A DNA stretch of 38,170 bases, from the NCBI GenBank assembly GCA_004556545.1, contig SFGO01000014.1:1-38170 (forward strand), read 5' to 3'. Source of the stretch: Clostridiales bacterium. GTDB lineage: Bacteria > Bacillota > Clostridia > Christensenellales > Aristaeellaceae. Below are positions 7,330-15,141 of the stretch, piece after piece. The stretch's first letter is position 1; each line of letters opens with the position of its first letter. The notes beneath the pieces are model-generated. The model was not told where the DNA came from and made no database searches. It saw nothing but the letters and a program-made list of their open reading frames with translations. Made by a program: the position numbers and the translations under genes.

Positions 7330-8646
7330 TCAGGAAGCGCTGCTTTCGTCCTTCGGCAGCTTCTTGGAAGCGGCGCGGGGCTTCCGGGCGGGTTTGGGCG
7401 CTTCATCCGTCAGAACCAGCCGGGGCTGCTCCAGCCCGTCCACGCACTTTTCGGTGATGACCACCTGCTTCACATCCGCCCGGGAGGGAAGCTCGAACAT
7501 GGTCTCCATCAGCACGTTTTCCACGATGGCCCGCAGACCGCGGGCGCCGCTCTTGCGCTCAATGGCCTGATGGGCGATCTTTTTCAGCGCGGCAGGCTCA
7601 AAGAGCAGCTCCACGCCGTCCAGATCCAGCAGGTAGCCGTACTGGCGCACCAGCGCGTTCTTGGGTTCGGTCAAAATGCGGATGAGCTGCGCTTCATCCA
7701 GCTGATCCAGCGTGACCACGATGGGCAGACGGCCTACAAACTCGGGAATCAGACCGAATTTGATCAGATCCTCAGGCCGCAGCTGGCGGAAAATTTCGCC
7801 GATCTTCTCTTCCTCCTGCGACTTCAACTCGCTGCCGAAGCCCAGCGTTTTCTTGCCCACGCGGTTTTCGATGATGGGCGCAAGGCCGTCGAAAGCGCCG
7901 CCGCAGATGAAAAGGATGTTGGTGGTATCGATCTGGATGAACTCCTGATGGGGATGCTTGCGCCCGCCCTGCGGAGGAACGCTAGCCACGGTGCCCTCCA
8001 GAATTTTCAGAAGCGCCTGCTGCACGCCCTCGCCGCTCACGTCCCGGGTGATGGAGGGATTTTCGCTCTTGCGGGCGATCTTGTCGATCTCGTCAATGTA
8101 GATGATGCCCCGCTGCGCCAGCTGAATGTCGTAATCCGCATTCTGGATCAGCCGCAGCAGGATGTTCTCCACGTCCTCGCCCACGTAGCCCGCCTCGGTC
8201 AAGCTGGTAGCATCGGCGATGGCAAAAGGCACCTTCAGGATCTTCGCCAGCGTCTGGGCCAGGAAGGTCTTGCCGGAACCGGTGGGGCCCACCATCAGAA
8301 TATTGCTCTTCTGCAGCTCCACATCATCGTTCTGGGTCTTGGCGTTGATGCGCTTATAGTGGTTGTACACTGCCACGGACAGGGCGCGCTTGGCCGCCTC
8401 CTGACCGATGACATACTCATCCAGCACGGCCTTGATTTCCCGGGGCCGGGGAATGTCGCTGCCGGAGACGCTGTCATGGACGGCGGCGAAATCGTCGTTG
8501 ATAATTTCCTGACAGAGCAGGATGCATTCGTTGCAGATCTGCGCGTTGGGGCCTGCCACCATGCGGCGGACCTGATCGCTGGTTTTGCCGCAAAAGCTGC
8601 AGCGGCGCAGCTTGGGCGTGCGGGAATTGGTATCGTCACCCGGCAA
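7330..8646 (-). CDS. clpX: ATP-dependent Clp protease ATP-binding subunit ClpX
   Basis: ClpX is the hexameric AAA+ unfoldase that recognises and threads substrates into ClpP. The product (about 438 residues) has an N-terminal C4 zinc-binding domain (CSFC...CNEC), Walker A GPTGSGKT, Walker B IIYIDEIDK, the GYVGEDVEN pore-loop region, sensor motifs, and a C-terminal domain with KSGARGLR. The C-terminus carries a short Lys/Arg/Ala-rich tail. I favour the TTG at 8646 because gaggtga lies six bases ahead of it. A GTG at 8655, three codons further upstream, overlaps that Shine-Dalgarno sequence. It is the last gene of the tig-clpP-clpX operon. Confidence 0.96.
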   Translation of the reverse strand: MPGDDTNSRTPKLRRCSFCGKTSDQVRRMVAGPNAQICNECILLCQEIINDDFAAVHDSVSGSDIPRPREIKAVLDEYVIGQEAAKRALSVAVYNHYKRINAKTQNDDVELQKSNILMVGPTGSGKTFLAQTLAKILKVPFAIADATSLTEAGYVGEDVENILLRLIQNADYDIQLAQRGIIYIDEIDKIARKSENPSITRDVSGEGVQQALLKILEGTVASVPPQGGRKHPHQEFIQIDTTNILFICGGAFDGLAPIIENRVGKKTLGFGSELKSQEEEKIGEIFRQLRPEDLIKFGLIPEFVGRLPIVVTLDQLDEAQLIRILTEPKNALVRQYGYLLDLDGVELLFEPAALKKIAHQAIERKSGARGLRAIVENVLMETMFELPSRADVKQVVITEKCVDGLEQPRLVLTDEAPKPARKPRAASKKLPKDESSAS

Positions 8647-8691
8647 TGTTGTCACCTCGTTCTGTTGCTGTGGGCGCCGCCGGAAAGCCGT

Positions 8692-9282
8692 TTAACGGGC
8701 GTTCCGCGGCTGATAGATTTCGTCGATGATGCCGTACTTCAGCGCTTCTTCCGCGCTCATGAAGTAGTCGCGTTCCACATCCTGCTTCACGCGCTCTATA
8801 TCCTGACCGGTCATTTCGGACATCATACGGGTCATTTTTTCCTTGGTCTTCATCAGCCATTCAGCCCGGATGGCCACGTCGGTGGCCTGACCCTGTGCGC
8901 CGCCCAAGGGCTGATGGATCATGATCTCGCTGTTCGGCAGCGCCAGACGCTTGCCCTTCTTGCCCGCCATCATCAGGAACGCGCCCATGCTGGCGGCCAT
9001 GCCGATGCACACGGTGCGCACGTCGGGCTTGATATAGTTCATGGTGTCAAAGATCGCCATGCCTGCGGTCACGCTGCCGCCCGGGCTGTTGATGTAAAGC
9101 GAAATATCGCTGTCCGGGTTTTCCATTTCCAAAAACAGAAGCTGCGCGACCACCAGATTAGCGGTATCATCGTCAATTTCCCCGCCCAGGAAAACAATCC
9201 TGTCCTTCAGAAGGCGGGAGTAAATATCGAAGGAGCGTTCTCCCCGGTTGGTCTGTTCGATCACCATCGGTACTAAATTCAT
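8692..9282 (-). CDS. clpP: ATP-dependent Clp protease proteolytic subunit
   Basis: ClpP forms the tetradecameric serine-protease chamber served by ClpX. The 196-residue length is typical. The catalytic triad is visible as S98 (GMAASMGA), H123 (MIHQPLGG) and D172 (ERDYFMSA), with the oxyanion region SPGGSV at 66-71. The start is supported by aaggaggg eight bases upstream. The gene sits between tig and clpX on the same strand, with a 45-bp gap to clpX (from the TTG start), the canonical bacterial order. Confidence 0.98.
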   Translation of the reverse strand: MNLVPMVIEQTNRGERSFDIYSRLLKDRIVFLGGEIDDDTANLVVAQLLFLEMENPDSDISLYINSPGGSVTAGMAIFDTMNYIKPDVRTVCIGMAASMGAFLMMAGKKGKRLALPNSEIMIHQPLGGAQGQATDVAIRAEWLMKTKEKMTRMMSEMTGQDIERVKQDVERDYFMSAEEALKYGIIDEIYQPRNAR

Positions 9283-9316
9283 TGCTTTCCCTCCTTATGG
9301 CGCAATGTGGAAACAG

Positions 9317-9360
9317 GCGCACCGCAAGATATACCATAACAGCATATGCATGCGGTGCGC
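9317..9360 (-). repeat. 10-bp inverted repeat between tig and clpP
   Basis: gcgcaccgca (9317-9326) and tgcggtgcgc (9351-9360) pair perfectly across a 24-base spacer. No T-run follows on the minus strand, so it is more likely an mRNA processing or stability hairpin than a terminator. Confidence 0.6.
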
Positions 9361-9376
9361 GCCTTATGCGTTTGAA

Positions 9377-10738
9377 TTACTCGTTGTCAGCCTTTTCCTC
9401 GGCGGCTTCGGGAGCTTCCTCCGTCTTTTCGGCTTCCGGCTTGATCTCCTCGTCGGTGATCTTGGCGCTCTGCCACATCAGGTCGATGGCCTTGTTGATC
9501 TGGGCGCGGTGCTTGAAGTAATCCAGCTGCTCGGGAGAGAAGGTGGACTTGAGCTGTTCCACGGTCTGACCCATGGCGGCGGTGTAGCCTTCCAGCAGCT
9601 TCTCCACATCGGCTTCGTCCGCCTCGATGTTCTCCGCCTTGATGATCTCTTCCATCACCAGCTCGGAGCGCACGTTGTTCTCGGCCTCGCCGCGGTACAT
9701 ATCCCGCATCTGCGCTTCGCTCTGGCCCAGGATCTTCATGTACTGCTCCATGGTGAAGCCCTGCTGCTGCATGCGCCAGTTCATCTGCTGCATCATTTCA
9801 TCCAGCTTTTCTTCCACCATGGGCGCGGGCACGTCGATCTCGGCGTTGGAAACGGCCTTTTCCACCATGGCGCTCTTGGCGGCTTCGTCGGCCTGAATGT
9901 CGGCGGCCTCCTGCAGGGTCTTTTCCACGCTGTCGCGGTATTCCTTCATGGTGTCGAAATCGCTGACTTCGGCGGCGAAATCGTCGTCCAGCTCAGGCAG
10001 CTCTTCGCGGGTGATGGCGTGCAGCTTCACATGAAAGACCGCGTCCTTGCCCTTGAGGTTTTCCGCATGATAGGTCTCGGGGAACTTGACGTTCAGGTCG
10101 CGCTCCTCGCCGATCTGCATGCCCACCATCTGCTCCTCGAAGCCGGGGATGAAGGTGTTGGAGCCGATGACCAGCGTCTGATGCTCGGCGGTGCCGCCGT
10201 CGAACTTCACGCCGTCCACAGTGCCGGAGTAATCCAGCTCGGCCTTGTCGCCGTTTTCCAGCGCACGGTCGGTCACGTCCACCATCCGGGCGACGCGCTT
10301 CTGCTCCTGCTCAATGCGGGAGTCCACTTCCGCGTCCGTCACCTTGCGGATGGTGCGGGTCACGTCCAGCTCCTTGTACTGGCCCAGCTTGACTTCAGGC
10401 ATCACGTACACTTCGCAGCTGAATTCCAGATCCTTGCCGGCTTCCATGGCCTGCACGTCCACCTCGGGACGGGCCACGGGCTTGAGGTCGTTTTCTTCCA
10501 CAGCCTTATAATAGGCTTCGGGGAAGAGGATATCCAGCGCGTCTTCATAAAAAACGCCCTTGCCAAACATATTCTCAATCAGCTTGCGGGGAGCCTTGCC
10601 CTTCCGGAAGCCGGGAACGTTGATCTGGCCGCGCAACTTCATATACGCCTGCTGCAGCGCGTCTTCAAACTCCGCCGCGGTCGCCTTGAAGCTGATCTTT
10701 ACTTTGTTGCTGCTAAGCTTTTCTACCGAATGTTCCAT
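9377..10738 (-). CDS. tig: Trigger factor (ribosome-associated chaperone, peptidyl-prolyl isomerase)
   Basis: Trigger factor binds ribosomal protein L23 at the exit tunnel and shields nascent chains. The 453-residue product has the N-terminal ribosome-binding domain with the signature GFRKGKAP (43-50), an FKBP-type PPIase domain in the middle (about 150-250, including FPETYHAENLKGKDAVF), and a helical C-terminal chaperone domain ending in an acidic, Glu/Ala-rich tail. The start at 10738 is preceded by gggaggaaa; an earlier Met 13 codons upstream lacks a good site and is not conserved-like. It is the first gene of the tig-clpP-clpX operon, with a promoter at 10800-10828. Confidence 0.97.
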   Translation of the reverse strand: MEHSVEKLSSNKVKISFKATAAEFEDALQQAYMKLRGQINVPGFRKGKAPRKLIENMFGKGVFYEDALDILFPEAYYKAVEENDLKPVARPEVDVQAMEAGKDLEFSCEVYVMPEVKLGQYKELDVTRTIRKVTDAEVDSRIEQEQKRVARMVDVTDRALENGDKAELDYSGTVDGVKFDGGTAEHQTLVIGSNTFIPGFEEQMVGMQIGEERDLNVKFPETYHAENLKGKDAVFHVKLHAITREELPELDDDFAAEVSDFDTMKEYRDSVEKTLQEAADIQADEAAKSAMVEKAVSNAEIDVPAPMVEEKLDEMMQQMNWRMQQQGFTMEQYMKILGQSEAQMRDMYRGEAENNVRSELVMEEIIKAENIEADEADVEKLLEGYTAAMGQTVEQLKSTFSPEQLDYFKHRAQINKAIDLMWQSAKITDEEIKPEAEKTEEAPEAAEEKADNE

Positions 10739-10799
10739 GTATTTTCCTCCCTGGGAGCCGGTTTCCCTCTGCCCCATTTATCAAAGTACACCATTAAAC

Positions 10800-10828
10800 A
10801 GTATAGCATTGTTTGGTCAAATACGCAA
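10800..10828 (-). promoter_or_regulatory. Probable tig-clpPX promoter
   Basis: On the minus strand the -10 is TATACT (10800-10805) with an upstream TGC, making an extended -10. A weak -35, ttgcgt, lies at 10823-10828, 17 bases away. The position fits a leader of about 55 bases before tig. Confidence 0.5.
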
Positions 10829-10891
10829 GCCTTGGTTTTTTTCGGTTTTTTCTTTCTGTTTTTCTGCCGTTCTTTTCCTTTTTTCCGCATT

Positions 10892-10920
10892 TTGAGCAAA
10901 TCGTGTCCAAACCGTAAATT
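10892..10920 (+). promoter_or_regulatory. Possible ftsH promoter
   Basis: TTGAGC (10892-10897), a 17-base spacer and TAAATT (10915-10920) lie in the AT-rich divergent region between tig and ftsH. The rest of 10739-11041 holds poly-T/poly-A tracts and no gene. Confidence 0.4.
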
Positions 10921-11041
10921 CTTCCAATAATGCCCATTTTTCGCCCAAAAGAAAGAAGGATTTTCCTATTCAAAAAAGAAGTATTTTGGTATTGGCAGGG
11001 ACAAACTCTGACCATGCAAGGAAAAACAGGAGGTTATGCTT

Positions 11042-12913
11042 ATGAAGCAGGAGAGCAAGACTCCCAAAAAGCCATTGATCTATTATTACCTCATAGCCAT
11101 GCTCGTTTTGCTTTTGCTCAACGCGCTGGTCTTCCCCTCTCTGCTGTCCCCCAAGGTCGGCGAGGTATCCTACGATCAGTTCCTTTCGCTGGTAGAACGG
11201 AAGGAAGTCAACAAAGTCGCCATTGAGAACGACGTGATCCTTTTCACCGTCAAGGACGACGCGGCGAAGGACGGCTACGCCTATTATCAGACCGGGCGGA
11301 TCGAGGACGCGGACCTGGTCAACCGTCTGAAGGAAAGCGGCGCGGAATTTTCGGCCGTCATCCCCACGCAGGATTCCCCCCTGCTGAGCTTCCTGATGAC
11401 ATGGGTCTTCCCCATCATTTTGTTTGTAGCGATCGGACAGCTGATGGGCCGGATGCTGACCAAGCACATGGGCAGCAACGCCATGTCCTTCGGCAAATCC
11501 AATGCGAAAATCTATGTGGAAAGCCAGACCGGCAAGAGCTTTGCCGACGTGGCCGGGCAGGACGAAGCCAAGGACGCGCTGCGGGAAATCGTGGATTTCC
11601 TGCATAACCCGGACAAATACGCCGCCATCGGCGCGTCGCTTCCCAAGGGCGTTTTGCTGGTAGGCCCTCCGGGAACCGGTAAGACCCTGCTGGCGCAGGC
11701 AGTTGCCGGCGAAGCCAAGGTGCCCTTCTTCTCCATCTCCGGCAGCGAATTTGTGGAAATGTTCGTCGGTATGGGCGCGGCCAAGGTTCGCGACCTGTTC
11801 AAGCAGGCGCAGGAAAAGGCCCCCTGTATCGTCTTCATCGACGAGATCGACACCATCGGCAAAAAGCGCGATTCCGGCTCCGGCATCGGCGGCAACGACG
11901 AGCGGGAGCAGACCCTGAACCAGCTGCTGGCTGAAATGGACGGTTTCGACGGCGCCAAGGGCGTGGTCATTCTGGCCGCTACCAACCGTCCCGACAGCCT
12001 GGACAAGGCGCTGCTCCGCCCCGGCCGTTTCGACCGCCGGGTGCCTGTGGAACTGCCTGACCTGCAGGGCCGTATCGCCATCCTGAAAGTCCATGCCAAG
12101 GACGTGAAGATGGAAGATGACATCGACTTCGACACCATCGGCCGGGCTACCAGCGGCGCCAGCGGCGCAGAGCTGGCCAATATCATCAACGAAGCCGCCC
12201 TTCGGGCCGTGCGCATGGGCCGCAGCAAGGTAGCGCAGCAGGATCTGGAGGAAAGCGTGGAAGTCGTCATCGCTGGTTATCAGCGCAAGGGCGCCATGAT
12301 CAACGACCGCGAAAAGCGCATCATTGCGTATCATGAGATCGGTCACGCGCTGGTGGCTGCCCGTCTGAAGGACGCGGCTCCCGTGCATAAGATCACCATC
12401 ATTCCCCGCACCTCCGGCGCGCTGGGCTACACCATGCAGGTGGAGGAAGAAGAACGGGTGCTGATGAGCAAGGAAGACCTGCTGAACCAGATCATCACCC
12501 TGACCGGCGGCCGCTCCGCCGAGGAAGTCGTTTTTAACTCGATTACCTCCGGCGCCAGCAACGATATCGAAAAGGCTACCAGCACCGCCCGGGCCATGAT
12601 CACCCGCTTCGGCATGAGCGACACCTTCGACATGATGGAGCTGGAAACGGTGAACAACCCCTATCTGGGCAACGATACGTCGCTGGTTTGCAGTGCGGAG
12701 ACCGCCGCGCAGGTGGACAGCGAGGTTCGGGACATCATCCGGGCCGCACATCAGAAAGCGCTGACGATCCTGCGGGACAACCGGGACGTGATGGACAAGC
12801 TGGCCGCCTTCCTGCTGGAAAAAGAGACCATCACCGGCGAGGAATTCATGGAGATTCTCAAGCAGTGCGATGCCGAACGCCAGCCGGTTTCGCTTGTGAA
12901 GGAAAATCAGTAA
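11042..12913 (+). CDS. ftsH: ATP-dependent zinc metalloprotease FtsH
   Basis: FtsH is the membrane-anchored hexameric AAA+ protease for membrane and regulatory proteins. The 623-residue product has TM1 at about 12-33, an extracytoplasmic domain, TM2 at about 115-137, Walker A GPPGTGKT (208-215), Walker B IVFIDEID (263-270), the second region of homology (ATNRPDSLDKALLRPGRFDR), and the zinc motif HEIGH (431-435; HExxH). GASNDIEKAT supplies the usual aspartate ligand region. The start at 11042 is eight bases after aggagg; an ATG at 11036 is only two bases from that site. A clear terminator follows. Confidence 0.97.
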   Translation: MKQESKTPKKPLIYYYLIAMLVLLLLNALVFPSLLSPKVGEVSYDQFLSLVERKEVNKVAIENDVILFTVKDDAAKDGYAYYQTGRIEDADLVNRLKESGAEFSAVIPTQDSPLLSFLMTWVFPIILFVAIGQLMGRMLTKHMGSNAMSFGKSNAKIYVESQTGKSFADVAGQDEAKDALREIVDFLHNPDKYAAIGASLPKGVLLVGPPGTGKTLLAQAVAGEAKVPFFSISGSEFVEMFVGMGAAKVRDLFKQAQEKAPCIVFIDEIDTIGKKRDSGSGIGGNDEREQTLNQLLAEMDGFDGAKGVVILAATNRPDSLDKALLRPGRFDRRVPVELPDLQGRIAILKVHAKDVKMEDDIDFDTIGRATSGASGAELANIINEAALRAVRMGRSKVAQQDLEESVEVVIAGYQRKGAMINDREKRIIAYHEIGHALVAARLKDAAPVHKITIIPRTSGALGYTMQVEEEERVLMSKEDLLNQIITLTGGRSAEEVVFNSITSGASNDIEKATSTARAMITRFGMSDTFDMMELETVNNPYLGNDTSLVCSAETAAQVDSEVRDIIRAAHQKALTILRDNRDVMDKLAAFLLEKETITGEEFMEILKQCDAERQPVSLVKENQ

Positions 12914-12933
12914 TATTTTGGAAAAATCCGGGG

Positions 12934-12962
12934 TCCGGCTCGAAATGAGCCGGATCTTTTTT
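12934..12962 (+). terminator. Intrinsic terminator after ftsH
   Basis: An 8-bp perfect stem tccggctc / gagccgga with loop gaaat is followed by tcttttttg. Confidence 0.9.
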
Positions 12963-13014
12963 GTGCTTTATGAAAGCATCTGCCGAAAAGTTTCGCCTTT
13001 TTTCGAAAAAGCGC

Positions 13015-13042
13015 TTGACAAACGTCACAGGAATGTTATACT
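13015..13042 (+). promoter_or_regulatory. Near-consensus promoter of the TetR gene
   Basis: TTGACA (13015-13020) is a perfect -35. A 16-base spacer leads to TATACT (13037-13042), preceded by TGT (extended -10). An operator palindrome starts four bases downstream. Confidence 0.85.
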
Positions 13043-13045
13043 TGC

Positions 13046-13083
13046 ATCGTTCGTTTTGAAACACGTAATTCAAAACGAACGAT
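13046..13083. promoter_or_regulatory. Operator: perfect 15-bp inverted repeat
   Basis: atcgttcgttttgaa (13046-13060) and ttcaaaacgaacgat (13069-13083) are exact reverse complements around an 8-base spacer. The site covers the expected transcription start, so binding by the downstream TetR protein would block its own promoter. Autoregulation is inferred from position. Confidence 0.8.
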
Positions 13084-13102
13084 TTTGAAAGGGGACTTTT
13101 CC

Positions 13103-13702
13103 ATGCCGCCAAAACCGAAGTTTACCCGGGAAGAAGTGATTCGGGCCGCTTTGCAGCTCGTTTCCCGAAAAGGGATGGACGGTCTGACCGCACGGGAGCT
13201 GGGCGAAAGTCTGGGGAGCTCTGCGCGGCCCATCTTCACGCTGTTCAAAAACATGGAGGAACTGCAAACCGAAGTCCGCGCCGCCGCCATGCGCCGCTTC
13301 GAAACCTACGGAAACCAAATCAGCGGGGACATGCCCCTTTTCAAGCAGATCGGCATGCGAATGGTGCTTTTCGGCATGGAGGAGCCGAAGCTGTACCAGC
13401 TTTTGTTCATGCGGGAGAACCGAAAAGCCGCCGGCTTTGATGAGCTCTTCGGCGAACTGGACCCCACGGCCACCGCCTGCATCGAGCTGCTCTGCCGCAC
13501 CTACGATCTGAGCGTTCCGGACGCACGGGCATTGTTCGAAAACGTCTGGATCCATACCTTCGGCATGGGGGCGCTATGCGCCACCGGCGTGTGCCGTTTT
13601 TCCGAGGAACAGGTCAGTTCCATGCTCACCACGGAATTTCAGGCCATGCTGACGCTGATAAAACTTGGGCGGCTTCCTTCGAAAGAACCATCGTCCCGGT
13701 AG
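13103..13702 (+). CDS. TetR family transcriptional regulator
   Basis: This 199-residue regulator has an N-terminal helix-turn-helix at about 8-55 (TREEVIRAALQLVSRKGMDGL...ELGESLGSSARPIFTLFKN), typical of TetR/AcrR proteins. The rest is a helical ligand-binding domain that resembles the WHG-type TetR C-terminal families found in Clostridia. The ligand is unknown. The ATG at 13103 follows aaagggg, and the start is supported by a promoter and palindromic operator immediately upstream. The small kinase gene begins 76 bp downstream, with no terminator seen between, so the two may be co-transcribed. Confidence 0.9.
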   Translation: MPPKPKFTREEVIRAALQLVSRKGMDGLTARELGESLGSSARPIFTLFKNMEELQTEVRAAAMRRFETYGNQISGDMPLFKQIGMRMVLFGMEEPKLYQLLFMRENRKAAGFDELFGELDPTATACIELLCRTYDLSVPDARALFENVWIHTFGMGALCATGVCRFSEEQVSSMLTTEFQAMLTLIKLGRLPSKEPSSR

Positions 13703-13778
13703 GCGTTCCCCCATCCCAAAACCGATGCTGAGTCATTCAGCCCCATCAAACCCATCAAAACAGGAAAAGAGGTTCTCT

Positions 13779-14210
13779 ATGGTTATCGCTATTTTTGGAG
13801 AAAGCTGCGTGGGCAAATCCACGATTGCGGAAAAACTGGCTTCCCGGCTGAACGCGGAGGTTTTCAGCGGAAAGGATTATCTCAAGCTGGCCAAAAGCGA
13901 AAGCATGGCGGCGCTTCTGTTCAAAAAGAAGCTGGCCGCCCCGGATGGAAACATTCTTTATGTCATTTCCGAAAAGGAACAGCTGGCGCTTCTGCCGGAA
14001 GACTGCCTTCGCGTGCTGGTCACGGCGAGTCTTGATACCATCCGCGAACGTTTTGCCCAGCGCATGCACGGTCAGCTTCCCGCGCCGGTAGCCGCCATGC
14101 TGGAACGCAAGCACGGACAGTTCGACAGCGAACCCTGCGCGATTCACATCAACGCAGACGCACAGTCCTCGGAGGAAGCCTGCGCGCTGATTCTCGCGCA
14201 TATGAAATAA
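13779..14210 (+). CDS. Small P-loop kinase-like ATPase
   Basis: This 143-residue protein opens with a Walker A motif at residues 7-15 (GESCVGKST) and reads like a shikimate/adenylate-kinase-type nucleotide kinase: IAIFGESCVGKSTIAEKLASRL, then a VLVTAS strand and an RFAQRM lid-like segment. The substrate cannot be named. The start at 13779 is preceded by ggaaaagagg. An upstream open extension overlaps the TetR gene and is not protein-like. It is probably co-transcribed with the TetR gene and followed by a hairpin terminator. Confidence 0.8.
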   Translation: MVIAIFGESCVGKSTIAEKLASRLNAEVFSGKDYLKLAKSESMAALLFKKKLAAPDGNILYVISEKEQLALLPEDCLRVLVTASLDTIRERFAQRMHGQLPAPVAAMLERKHGQFDSEPCAIHINADAQSSEEACALILAHMK

Positions 14211-14222
14211 AATAACTCTGCG

Positions 14223-14270
14223 AAGCGTCGAGCCGGAAAATGCGTTCCGTTCTTGACGCTTTCTCTTTTC
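14223..14270 (+). terminator. Probable terminator after the kinase gene, overlapping the next promoter
   Basis: gaagcgtcgag (14222-14232) pairs with cttgacgctttc (from about 14252) with one G:U, and an inner cggaa/ttccg stem extends it. A pyrimidine-rich tract ctcttttctt follows. The 3' arm contains the -35 box of the next gene. Confidence 0.5.
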
Positions 14271-14281
14271 TTCCATAAAAT
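14253..14281 (+). promoter_or_regulatory. Promoter of the flavoprotein gene
   Basis: TTGACG (14253-14258), a 17-base spacer and TAAAAT (14276-14281) differ from consensus at one position each. Confidence 0.75.
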
Positions 14282-14283
14282 AG

Positions 14284-14303
14284 CACTCGATGCGCATCAA
14301 GTG
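14284..14303. promoter_or_regulatory. Operator-like 20-bp palindrome
   Basis: cactcgatgcgcatcaagtg is identical to its reverse complement at 18 of 20 positions and lies directly after the -10, where a bound repressor would block initiation. The regulator is not identifiable. It does not resemble the TetR operator at 13046. Confidence 0.6.
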
Positions 14304-14368
14304 TATTTTTGAAATGGAAGTCTCGAAAAGAAAACTCGAAAAGAAAGAACGAAAGGAAGAAATCCACC

Positions 14369-15052
14369 ATGAAAATCATGGTTTTCAACGGCAGCCCCAA
14401 GCGGGAGGAAAGCGACACCCTGCACATGACCCGGGCCTTTCTGGAGGGAATGACCCGGGAGGCCCCTCAGGACGTGCAGTTGATCCACGTGATCGACCGG
14501 CACATCGAATACTGCACCGGCTGCTTTGCCTGCAAGCGCAACGGCGGAACCTGCCGTCACAGCGACGATATGAGCGCCCTTCTTGCTGAAATGCTGGAAA
14601 GCGACCTGCTGCTGTTCAGCTTTCCCCTGTACTGCTATGGATTTCCGGCGCCGCTGAAGGCGCTGCTGGATCGAACCATGCCGCTTTCCTCCATGACCAT
14701 GCGAAAAAGCGGCGAGCGCTACGAGCATGTGGCACAGGCGGATTTTTCCCATCTACGCTATCTGATGATCTGCGGCTGTGGTTTTCCCAACAGCAGGCAC
14801 ACTTTCGAACCCGTTGCGGAACAGTTTCGGCTGATGTTCCCCCACGGCAGCGCCGTGCTGACCTTGCCGGAAAGTCCCCTGTTCAACGTGCCGGAAGCAG
14901 ACTCCGTAACAGCGCCCCGTCTGGCGCTGCTCCGGCAGGCCGGAGAACAGTGTGCCCGAACCGGCGCAATCGCCCCGGAGCTGCTCAGTCAGGTTCAGTC
15001 CCCCATGATCCCGGAGGAACTGTACGCGCGCATCGCCAACGGGGAAGCATAA
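14369..15052 (+). CDS. Iron-sulfur flavoprotein-like NAD(P)H-dependent oxidoreductase
   Basis: This 227-residue flavodoxin-fold protein starts with the FMN-phosphate loop NGSPKREESDT (7-17). A compact cysteine cluster C49-x2-C52-x2-C55-x6-C62 matches the CX2CX2CX4-7C pattern of iron-sulfur flavoproteins (Isf), followed by the DDM seen in these NADPH-dependent FMN reductase relatives. It probably shuttles electrons or reduces small quinone-like or xenobiotic acceptors in the cytoplasm. The start at 14369 follows gaaaggaag. A palindrome on its promoter suggests induction by a signal. Whether it binds a 4Fe-4S cluster is inference from the cysteine spacing. Confidence 0.85.
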   Translation: MKIMVFNGSPKREESDTLHMTRAFLEGMTREAPQDVQLIHVIDRHIEYCTGCFACKRNGGTCRHSDDMSALLAEMLESDLLLFSFPLYCYGFPAPLKALLDRTMPLSSMTMRKSGERYEHVAQADFSHLRYLMICGCGFPNSRHTFEPVAEQFRLMFPHGSAVLTLPESPLFNVPEADSVTAPRLALLRQAGEQCARTGAIAPELLSQVQSPMIPEELYARIANGEA

Positions 15053-15072
15053 CGCGGCCCGCCCAAAATCCA

Positions 15073-15115
15073 AAAACGAACCGGGCACGGAGTATTTCCG
15101 TGCCCGGTTCGTTTT
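15073..15115. terminator. Bidirectional intrinsic terminator
   Basis: An 18-bp perfect stem (15073-15090 with 15098-15115) is flanked by A- and T-tracts on its two sides. It separates the convergent flavoprotein and GH31 genes. Confidence 0.9.
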
Positions 15116-15141
15116 GTGCTTTTTCCGATTGTTTATCGATT

